Positions 21,119 through 26,903 of a stretch of 26,903 bases of DNA are shown piece by piece (the stretch's first letter is position 1; each line of letters begins with the position of its first letter). The stretch lies in contig JADGCJ010000039.1 of NCBI GenBank assembly GCA_015229045.1, positions 1-26,903 of the forward strand. The letters run 5' to 3'. Below the pieces are notes generated by a model. It did no database searches, was not told where the DNA came from, and saw nothing but the letters and a program-made list of their open reading frames with translations. Source of the DNA: Magnetococcales bacterium (GTDB taxonomy: Bacteria > Pseudomonadota > Magnetococcia > Magnetococcales > DC0425bin3). The translations under genes and the position numbers were made by a program.

Positions 21119-21808
21119 ATGCGCCAAGGAAGCATGGGACGGAATCTTGACAAGCTTTGGCAGTGGTGTCTGGTTTGGTTGGAAATTGCCGTGCATGGCT
21201 TCAAGATTTCGTCGGCATGCCGCCTTTTTGACAAGATGTTCCAGAGCAACCTGTTAAAATTCCAGGTCATTGTTGCAGAACCACCTTTCAAGGATCATAT
21301 TGTTCTCTGGGGAGGAGTCCTGCTGGGGTGGATGCGGGAGGGCCGGATCTTGCCCTGGGACAGGGACGCCGATTTCCTGATTTTTGATTCGGAACGTCAT
21401 CTGTTGCCAGAACTTATATCACGGCTCGAGGCTGCGGGGTTCGAGCTGATGATCACCTATTTTGCCAACGATGGCGTGGCAAGCGAGTACAGCTTTGTAA
21501 AAGGGGGGCGAAAATTCGATCTTTTCATCATGAAACGGGAATTGGGTATGGCCCAATACCTGCTTTTTCATCGTTTATCGCCAAAACATCCTCAATCCCT
21601 GATCACCTGCGCCTTCCCTTGGCATGGGACCGAACGCGGCTGGTTTCTCGGCAGGGAGTGGACCATTCCCGCCCGTACCGATGAACATCTCGCTTCCATC
21701 TATGGCCAGTGGCGGATGCCCAATCCCGCCTACCGCTATTGGGAAGATGACGTGAGCATCATCTCACGGGAAACCGCCAAATGCGAGGCGACCTTCCATC
21801 TTCCATGA
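21119..21808 (+). CDS. LicD-family phosphotransferase, second copy
   Basis: A 229-residue LicD/fukutin-like protein with the core GGVLLGWMREGRILPWDRDA (65-84), Asp81, Asp83 and Asp85, plus RKFDLFIM (131-138, Asp134). It has little similarity to the first copy beyond these motifs, so it is not a recent duplicate and may act on a different acceptor. An AAGGA lies about 12 bp before the ATG. An 89-bp gap separates it from the methyltransferase gene. It ends 40 bp before the second IS1-derived element and closes the cassette. Confidence 0.8.
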   Translation: MRQGSMGRNLDKLWQWCLVWLEIAVHGFKISSACRLFDKMFQSNLLKFQVIVAEPPFKDHIVLWGGVLLGWMREGRILPWDRDADFLIFDSERHLLPELISRLEAAGFELMITYFANDGVASEYSFVKGGRKFDLFIMKRELGMAQYLLFHRLSPKHPQSLITCAFPWHGTERGWFLGREWTIPARTDEHLASIYGQWRMPNPAYRYWEDDVSIISRETAKCEATFHLP

Positions 21809-21848
21809 TCAGCACTCCATCCCAAGTCTTTTGAAATTTCTTTTTTCT

Positions 21849-22046
21849 GGTAGGGCATCTGTTTGGTTTATTGTGTAAAATCCACGACAGCGTTCCTTTT
21901 GCCAAGGAGGGTATGATGGCTGTCGTGGACGTTCAGTGTCCCGTGTGTGAGAGTTTGAGGGTTGTAAAATGTAATCGGCCTTTTCATCAATCGGTTTGGG
22001 TTCGGATTGGCGGTACGAGCGAAATCAACTCAACGAAGGCATTGCC
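21849..22046 (+). mobile_element. IS1-derived non-autonomous element, copy 2
   Basis: The inverted partner of 18249-18446, with identical length. GGTAGGGCATCT... begins the left terminal repeat (21849-21871), and 22024-22046 is the right one (its reverse complement begins GGCAATGCCTTC). AAGGAGG precedes an ATG that opens MMAVVDVQCPVCESLRVVKC, an InsA-like zinc-finger start that then loses all similarity to a transposase. Outside the ends, CTTTTTTCT (21840-21848) and CGTTTTTGT (22047-22055) agree at 7 of 9 positions. That may be a decayed 9-bp target duplication, the length IS1 usually makes. Confidence 0.75.
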
Positions 22047-22137
22047 CGTTTTTGTTTCGGTGCTTCTGCCCGGAATCGATGCAGGTGGATATCTTAGGAC
22101 AATCTGAGATATCCTCGAACACAGGAGGAAACATGAT

Positions 22138-22515
22138 GTGACTACCATTACGTTTGACACCTTGGCCTTCGTGAAGAAACTGGAAACCGCTGGTGTTCCA
22201 CCTGCTCAAGCGGAAGCACAGGCGGAGGCTCTCACCGACATCCTGCGAAAGGTGGAAGAATCCAGGCTCCAGGAGTTGGCAACGAAGGGGGACGTTCTTC
22301 GTCTTGAAAAAGATATTGCCGATGCCAAGACAGACATGCTCAAATGGACCGCTGGCATGTTTGCTGCTCAGACCGCGCTGATCATCGGTGCCATGTTCGC
22401 CATGATGAAGATGAACCAGCCTGCCCAACCTGCCTACACTCCCCCGCACGTCAGTCAGGAAATGCGCCTGCCATCTCCACCCCCGCAGCCACCAGCGGCA
22501 CAACCCGTGAGGTGA
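22138..22515 (+). CDS. DUF1640-type coiled-coil membrane protein
   Basis: A 125-residue protein. The N-terminal TITFDTLAFVKKLETAGVPP and the following Ala/Gln/Glu helix (to about 75), a coiled coil with LEKDIADAKTDMLKW, are characteristic of DUF1640 proteins. One transmembrane helix follows (about 78-97, AAQTALIIGAMFAMMK), then a Pro/Gln-rich cytoplasmic or periplasmic tail (100-125). DUF1640 is related to the mitochondrial CCDC90/MCUR1 family; its bacterial role is unknown. The start is GTG 22138, 9 bp after AGGAGG. The ATGs just before it (22133, 22136) lead to an immediate stop. It lies outside the LicD cassette. Confidence 0.8.
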   Translation: MTTITFDTLAFVKKLETAGVPPAQAEAQAEALTDILRKVEESRLQELATKGDVLRLEKDIADAKTDMLKWTAGMFAAQTALIIGAMFAMMKMNQPAQPAYTPPHVSQEMRLPSPPPQPPAAQPVR

Positions 22516-23080
22516 TGTCGACTACCGAGGAATCCTTGGCGGTTCGCCGGGGGGGCTTCCGCCCCCGTTCACTCGGCTGGAATTTCAGCCGTTCTTGCCC
22601 CCCATCCGCGTTTCAAACGCGACCATCCAGGGAAGAATGGTACCGATCCAGTTTTGGATCCATGCCTGCCCACCAGGTGAAAGGTTGACAGTCCGTCGTC
22701 CTCTGGCAGGAACTTTGATCCCCAAATCCGGGGAGCCCAGTCCGGATCAAAGCGGAGGGGGTATCTGGCACCCTCCCCCTGGCTGGCCAATAGACTTCTG
22801 TTCTTTTGCAGTGCAAAAAAATATCCCATTTTGCACGCGTAAAAATTGTGGCATACGCGCGCATTCCGAGAGCAACCCGCCCAGAGATTGAACCGGATAT
22901 GGGGCGGTTGACTGTTTCGAGGTATGGTTAACTGTTTTAGCCTTTTCTTTCAATGCGTTGCTAAAACAGTTAACCGGGCAGTTAACCAAGTTTGAGGGGA
23001 TCACATTCCCAAAAATGCCGGGCTCCGAACCAAGCGCATTTACAATGGCCAGGAAGTACCTTAGAAAGCCGGCAGGTCCA
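22516..23080. other. Non-coding stretch with palindromes
   Basis: No gene is supported on either strand. Contents are a GC hairpin GGGGGC/GCCCCC near 22550-22566 without a T-run, and a 41-codon open frame (TTG 22806 to TAA 22931) without a ribosome binding site. A cluster of inverted GGTTAACTGTTT sites (22906-22987) is listed separately. The rest is featureless to me. Confidence 0.5.
22906..22987. repeat. Cluster of inverted GGTTAACTGTTT sites
   Basis: GGTTAACTGTTTTAGC (22926-22941) is the perfect reverse complement of 22960-22975 across an 18-nt spacer. Outside this are GGTTGACTGTTT (22906-22917) and CAGTTAACC (22979-22987). This gives two forward and two reverse half sites arranged about one centre. 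It may be a binding region for a DNA-binding protein or the remnant of a small foldback element. No T-run follows. Confidence 0.8.
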
Positions 23081-23635
23081 TCACAATAAAAACTGCATGT
23101 CCCGGGATGGATGCGGTCCGGTCGAAAAAGCCGCGCGAGGAAGATCAAAAAACTCCATGATAAAAGCAGCCACCCGTTCGGCATCATCCAGGGGGAGCAA
23201 AGTCACTCCTGGTGTGACCACGGGGGGTGGTTGATCACAGGCCACGGCCACGACACCTTTCATGGGCCGATCCTGCGACCCCTGGGGCGCCGATGAGCGA
23301 TAAACGGCAATCTTGGGATGGGAATGATCCAGGTACCCCTCGATCAGGATCAGGTCATGTCCCGCCAGGCGGGCAAGGTGCTCCTCCAGACCCGGAGGCT
23401 CTCCCCGGGGTTCCTGGATCATGAACCACAAGCCGGGACCGGAGAAGAGCACGCTCTCCGCCCCGGCCTGACGCATCCGGTGTGTATCCTTGCCCGGGAT
23501 GTCCGGGTCGGCCGCGTGGTGACCATGCTTGAGTGTCGCCACCCGCAACCCTCTGGCATGCAACGCCGCGATCACCCCAACCATCAAGGTGGTTTTTCCT
23601 GTGCCACTGGGAGCAGCGAAGCCCATGACGTTCAT
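23081..23635 (-). CDS. mobB: Molybdopterin-guanine dinucleotide biosynthesis protein B
   Basis: MobB is a P-loop GTP-binding accessory protein that works with MobA in attaching GMP to molybdopterin. The 184-residue product has Walker A GFAAPSGTGKTT (5-16), VATLKHGHH (32-40), PGKDTHRMRQAGAE (47-60) and LILIEGYLDH (Walker B region). The start is ATG 23635, with GAGGA 7 bp upstream. A TTG 18 bp further upstream is less likely. It is an orphan here, with no mobA, moe or molybdoenzyme gene in view. It lies between repeats and unrelated surface genes. Confidence 0.9.
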   Translation of the reverse strand: MNVMGFAAPSGTGKTTLMVGVIAALHARGLRVATLKHGHHAADPDIPGKDTHRMRQAGAESVLFSGPGLWFMIQEPRGEPPGLEEHLARLAGHDLILIEGYLDHSHPKIAVYRSSAPQGSQDRPMKGVVAVACDQPPPVVTPGVTLLPLDDAERVAAFIMEFFDLPRAAFSTGPHPSRDMQFLL

Positions 23636-23762
23636 TGTGTTCCTCGTTGACAAATCCTGAAAATGCCACCTGAAAATACCGTTTAAGCAAAAGGCTTGCC
23701 AACCATCGGCCGGGGGGAGTACCTTTCCAGATAAAACGCCCTGTCACGGTGAATCAACCCCG

Positions 23763-24647
23763 ATGAACAAAAAACTGGTATCGATTCTGCTCTTTTGTGC
23801 ATTCGCTCTTGGGTATTGGGTTGGCCTGCTCAGCCACAATCATCTTCCTTGGCCTGTCGAGAGACTGTCAAGAATCAAGAAACAGTTGCTGCGCGAGGCC
23901 GTCTACGATGCGGACTATCGCCTGATCGGTTACCCGGACAAGAAAAAAATCCCCTGCCCCGAACAGACAGCGCAAACGGTTGTCCTGTTCACCATAGGCC
24001 AGTCCAATACCGCCAACAGCGCGGAACAACGTCACGCGTCGACGGCGGGTGACAAGGTCGTCAACTACTTTGAAGGCGACTGTTTCGTAGCCTCGTCGCC
24101 TCTTCTTGGCACAACCGACCAGGCCGGAGAACCCTGGACGCTGTTGGGAAACAGACTTGTCCAGAATCATATGGCTGATCGGGTCATATTGATCCCGGCA
24201 GGCATTGGCGGATCACCCATCAAAAGGTGGCAGGAGGGTGGAGATCTCAACAAAAAGATGCTGTCGATACTCGATCGTGTCAAACCAGTCTATCGCGTGA
24301 CGCACATTCTCTGGCACCAGGGCGAGACCGATTTTGCCCTGAACACGCCAAAGGTCGAGTATGAAAAAATGTTTCGTTCACTGGTCGATTCGATCCGCAA
24401 AAGGGGCATTCCCGCTCCCGTTTATGTCTCTGTTGCCTCAAGAACATCCCCGGCATGGAGTCCGGACAATCCGGTTGCGCTGGCTCAAAAATCCCTGGTG
24501 GATCGATCAAGGAATATCCTCCCTGGCGTGGATACCGACTCCCTGCTCGCTTCGGCAGAGAGTCGACATGATGGAGTCCATTTTTCCGCCAGTGGTCAGG
24601 AAAAGTTTGCCAATGCCTGGATGGAGGTGTTAAAAACCGCACCTTGA
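23763..24647 (+). CDS. SGNH/SASA-family carbohydrate esterase
   Basis: A predicted deacylase of the sialate O-acetylesterase-like SGNH superfamily, 294 residues. An N-terminal hydrophobic segment (about 4-23) is a signal anchor, so the enzyme should face the periplasm. Catalytic features are GQSN with Ser81 (79-82), the oxyanion glycine in GIGGSP (147-152), WHQGETD (184-190) and the Asp270-x2-His273 pair in RHDGVHF. All are present. It is followed by a hairpin element and then an O-acyltransferase gene, suggesting removal and addition of acyl groups on the surface glycan (inference). The ATG at 23763 directly precedes the signal anchor. Confidence 0.85.
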   Translation: MNKKLVSILLFCAFALGYWVGLLSHNHLPWPVERLSRIKKQLLREAVYDADYRLIGYPDKKKIPCPEQTAQTVVLFTIGQSNTANSAEQRHASTAGDKVVNYFEGDCFVASSPLLGTTDQAGEPWTLLGNRLVQNHMADRVILIPAGIGGSPIKRWQEGGDLNKKMLSILDRVKPVYRVTHILWHQGETDFALNTPKVEYEKMFRSLVDSIRKRGIPAPVYVSVASRTSPAWSPDNPVALAQKSLVDRSRNILPGVDTDSLLASAESRHDGVHFSASGQEKFANAWMEVLKTAP

Positions 24648-24678
24648 TGGAGAACATGAGTCGATATGTTTTATTTTT

Positions 24679-24745
24679 GTAACTGCCCAGGTAGCAGGGC
24701 AATCGCATTTCCAGGCCTTTCTTGAGGGGGTACCTGGGCAGTTAC
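24679..24745 (+). repeat. 67-bp hairpin repeat, also a possible terminator
   Basis: GTAACTGCCCAGGTA (24679-24693) is the perfect reverse complement of 24731-24745, with a 37-nt loop. The loop contains CAGGGCAATCGCATTT (repeated at 26817-26832) and the right arm is preceded by CCTTTCTTGAGGGGGTAC (repeated at 26109-26126). After the right arm comes TTATTTTTT, so it may terminate the esterase transcript. It is related to 25991-26137 but has a different, still self-complementary stem. Confidence 0.85.
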
Positions 24746-24817
24746 TTATTTTTTCGACAAACCATCGCCCATGGCCGAAACAATGATCGAGGCCTGTTTT
24801 TCAAAGATTGGAAACAG

Positions 24818-25987
24818 ATGAATTTATCGAAAGTCGATACGTCATGCTCCGGTGAGCGCCTGCCATCCGGCGATACGGAGGGGTCGTCGCGACTGCCCTC
24901 ACTCAACGGCTGGCGCACGGTCAGCATCACGATGGTGGTTGGAGCACATTGCACCTTCACGCCGGGTTTTCCCCACGATCTGGAGGGGCTCTTCAAATGG
25001 ATGTTCGATGGCGAACTGGGGGTGCGCTGTTTTTTTCTGATCAGCGGCCTGTTGATCACCTGGCTGATGCTGATCGAAAACAGAGTGTCCGGCCAGGTTC
25101 ATCTGGGACGTTTCTATATCAGGCGCTGTTTGCGCATTCTTCCGGTCTATGTGGCTTTTCTATTGGTGCTTGCCGGACTCCAGGCTTTCACCCCTTTTGC
25201 GCAGGAGACCGCCCAGTGGATTGCCAATCTCACTTTCACGACCAATTTCATCCTGGGAAGTTGGACCAGCGCACATCTCTGGTCTCTTGCCGTTGAAGAG
25301 CAGTTTTATCTTTTGTGGCCCTTCTCTTTCGTCATGTTCGGTCTTGCCACCCGCTTTCGCCGCACTTTTTTGATTCTGGGCACAATTTTGATCCTCTCCT
25401 CTCTATCTCGGCTTGTCACTTATACTCAAATGTCGACATCCCCTCTTTTTTGTCGATCATCTCTTCTCAACTGCATGGATTCGTTGGCGATTGGTTGTGG
25501 CTGCGCCTTTCTTCTCGACCGCTACCCGTCCATCCTGAAAAGGGTACTGACAACCCGGCCCTGGAAACCCGCCCTCGTGGCCCTGGCCATGATCCTCACG
25601 CCCTACATACTGGTCAGATTGTTGATTCTTGGCATTGTCACCGTGCCCCTGGGCAGCACCCTGGAGGTTCTTGGCCTGGCCGTTCTGGTCTTGCAAAGCA
25701 TTTTCATGCCGGATTGGGGCTTTTATCGTATCCTGAACTGGCGTCTGGTCAGTAACATTGGCATTCTTTCGTACTCGATTTACATCTGGCAGCAAATATT
25801 TTGCACAAAACCCGAACTGTTTGGTCTCGGCCCGGTATGGTGGATCTCTTTCCCGGGATGGCTGGTTGCTGTTCTTGTCGTCTCTTTCGTCTCCTACCAC
25901 GGACTTGAACGACCCTTGTTCAATCTGCGTACGCGCTTCCGTCATGCCGGGCACAGGCACAACTGCCCGGTGGTCGGAGCTGCTTGA
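24818..25987 (+). CDS. Acyltransferase family 3 membrane protein (O-acetyltransferase)
   Basis: An OafA-type integral membrane acyltransferase that acetylates or acylates glycans, 389 residues. The catalytic-site signature Arg33-x10-His44 (RTVSITMVVGAH), LISGLLITWLML (74-85) and FYIRRCLRILPVYV (99-112) are clear, followed by about eight more hydrophobic segments to residue 370. The length fits stand-alone enzymes without an SGNH domain; a separate SGNH enzyme lies just upstream. ATG 24818 is chosen because the preceding codons read into the hairpin repeat. Its Shine-Dalgarno is weak. Confidence 0.9.
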   Translation: MNLSKVDTSCSGERLPSGDTEGSSRLPSLNGWRTVSITMVVGAHCTFTPGFPHDLEGLFKWMFDGELGVRCFFLISGLLITWLMLIENRVSGQVHLGRFYIRRCLRILPVYVAFLLVLAGLQAFTPFAQETAQWIANLTFTTNFILGSWTSAHLWSLAVEEQFYLLWPFSFVMFGLATRFRRTFLILGTILILSSLSRLVTYTQMSTSPLFCRSSLLNCMDSLAIGCGCAFLLDRYPSILKRVLTTRPWKPALVALAMILTPYILVRLLILGIVTVPLGSTLEVLGLAVLVLQSIFMPDWGFYRILNWRLVSNIGILSYSIYIWQQIFCTKPELFGLGPVWWISFPGWLVAVLVVSFVSYHGLERPLFNLRTRFRHAGHRHNCPVVGAA

Positions 25988-25990
25988 AAC

Positions 25991-26137
25991 GTAACTATTC
26001 AGCACCCAGCAACGAATCGGGGTCCAGGGGGTTGGCAACCGGACAGGTCCAGGACAGAGTCCTGGTGGGGTTCGGGGCGAAGCCCTGACAAAGGCTTTCA
26101 TGTCCAAGCCTTTCTTGAGGGGGTACTGAATAGTTAC
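25991..26137. repeat. 147-bp hairpin repeat related to 24679-24745
   Basis: GTAACTATTCAG (25991-26002) pairs perfectly with CTGAATAGTTAC (26126-26137). The right arm is again preceded by CCTTTCTTGAGGGGGTAC. The interior holds a second module starting ATCGGGGTCCAGGGGG (26016-26049) that recurs at 26870-26903, and a CCAGGAC/GTCCTGG hairpin. No T-run follows, so a terminator is unlikely. It occupies the convergent gap between the acyltransferase and coiled-coil genes. Confidence 0.85.
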
Positions 26138-26150
26138 CTTGAAACTTCTA

Positions 26151-26672
26151 TCAGGCAGCCGGATTTTTCGATTGAAACCCCAGAAGGGAGCCGTTGGCCT
26201 TGCTTTTCCAGTAATGGATCCGTTTGGTCATGGTGGCAGCCAGCTCGGCTTTTTCCTGTTCGGCGCGTTCCAGAAGATACTGATATTTATGACGCCACCA
26301 ATCAATCTTGCGATTCAGTTTCAAGATCTCTTCCTGGTGGTTTTCGTTGTTCGCGTGTACAGATTTTTCCCGCCACCAGACGATGCGTCGGTTGAGGTAA
26401 TCGACCTCTTTGCGGTGTTCCTCTTTCATGCTCTCCTGTTCGGCCTGATGTTTTTGCATCAGCTGCTGCATGCGACGCAAGAATTCGGTACGCATGGCAG
26501 TGACGGAGGTGTCAGCCTCACGCTGTGTGACGATATCCTGAAAAGTGAGCCCGGCCTTTTTCAGCATCTGATTGGCAAGCCTGATGGAGTTCAGGACTTC
26601 GCCGTCGTGGGAGGAGTCGGTAAGCTGAAGAACCTTGGCAAATTTTTCGAGATCCAGATCATCGACCGACAT
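26151..26672 (-). CDS. Hypothetical protein with DUF2786-like start and coiled-coil WW repeats
   Basis: A 173-residue protein. The N-terminal FAKVLQLTDSSHDGEVLNSI...GLTFQDIV (11-48) resembles DUF2786, a short helical domain of unknown role (inference). The remainder is a long charged coiled coil (55-158). It contains three similar units, LNRRIVWWREK (93-103), LNRKIDWWRHK (119-129) and MTKRIHYWKSK (148-158), 26 and 29 residues apart. Tryptophan pairs are rare in ordinary coiled coils. AAGGGA precedes the ATG at 26672. No membrane segment or signal peptide is visible; it is probably a cytoplasmic structural or DNA-associated protein of unknown function. Confidence 0.75.
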   Translation of the reverse strand: MSVDDLDLEKFAKVLQLTDSSHDGEVLNSIRLANQMLKKAGLTFQDIVTQREADTSVTAMRTEFLRRMQQLMQKHQAEQESMKEEHRKEVDYLNRRIVWWREKSVHANNENHQEEILKLNRKIDWWRHKYQYLLERAEQEKAELAATMTKRIHYWKSKANGSLLGFQSKNPAA

Positions 26673-26816
26673 GGCGACATTCCCTTGTTACCTGGTTTGG
26701 CTGCACCGTAATACCAGCTCTCAGTCCAAGCTTCACGGACGGGGGAAGCCCCCCTCCACCAGGAGCGGCAGGGAGCCATCCTACACGAAAATGATCAGGT
26801 GCGCCAGGACATCACC

Positions 26817-26903
26817 CAGGGCAATCGCATTTGAAACCGGCACACCCAAGGCCATGATCGCTTTTTGGCATCGGGGTCCAGGGGGCTGGCGACCGGACAG
26901 GTC
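26817..26903. repeat. Mosaic of two repeat modules running off the window
   Basis: CAGGGCAATCGCATTT (26817-26832) is identical to 24695-24710. The 34 bp at 26870-26903 match 26016-26049 with two differences. Modules that are separate in the two hairpin elements thus occur side by side here. On the minus strand the whole stretch is open to a stop at 26781-26783 (…ALGDVLAHLIIFV), so it may also be the edge of an unseen gene. Confidence 0.7.

Noticed and set aside
22806..22931. 41-codon plus-strand frame (TTG start)
   Set aside because: No ribosome binding site and no recognised family; its stop falls within the inverted repeat. Too weak to call.
22747..23187. 146-codon minus-strand frame downstream of mobB
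   Set aside because: It overlaps the mobB 3' end in another frame, crosses the inverted GGTTAAC sites and has no recognisable features.
26137..26151. Terminator role for the second hairpin element at 25991-26137
   Set aside because: No T-run follows either arm and the loop is 123 nt, so a rho-independent terminator is not supported.

Overview
The window looks like an accessory stretch of a Gram-negative proteobacterial chromosome. A Magnetococcia-like alphaproteobacterium is my best guess, from the small DUF1640-type protein, the DUF2786-like coiled-coil protein and the CCTTTCTTGAGGGGGTAC-type intergenic repeats. That assignment rests on recalled family resemblance, not on a search.

Positions 1-3303 are the integrase-bearing end of an integrated element. 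A P4-type tyrosine recombinase (1888-3102, minus) is translationally coupled to a fragmented hypothetical gene. Upstream of the recombinase lie a promoter, a perfect 20-bp palindromic operator, 10-bp-phased direct repeats and a displaced 3' end of a tRNA-Met(CAU) gene (attachment site) followed by the tRNA's old terminator. The element therefore extends leftward out of the window, and the host sequence starts at about 3304.

Positions 3744-18237 are a surface-polysaccharide region. A plus-strand run carries galE, a GT4, a GT2, a GT4 with a cysteine cluster, a GT-C-like membrane protein and another GT4, with a 126-bp MITE-like element inserted before the last. It meets a convergent minus-strand pair: an 850-residue B12-binding radical SAM/GT2 fusion and a DPM1/GtrB-like membrane GT2. 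Divergent from that pair are a GT2 and an MsbA-like ABC exporter.

Positions 18249-22046 are a discrete cassette bounded by two inverted 198-bp copies of an IS1-derived, internally deleted element. It holds a LicD-type protein, a CDP-alcohol phosphatidyltransferase with the complete catalytic signature, a class I methyltransferase and a second LicD-type protein. Together these suggest phospho-alcohol (phosphocholine-like) decoration of a glycan or lipid. The cassette could be mobile or invertible.

Positions 22138-26903 contain a DUF1640-type coiled-coil protein, mobB, a secreted or membrane-anchored SGNH/SASA esterase, an acyltransferase-3 O-acetyltransferase and a DUF2786-like coiled-coil protein. 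They are separated by inverted repeats, including two related hairpin elements whose stems covary. The esterase and acyltransferase could remove and add acyl groups on the same polymer. The window ends inside a mosaic of these repeat modules.
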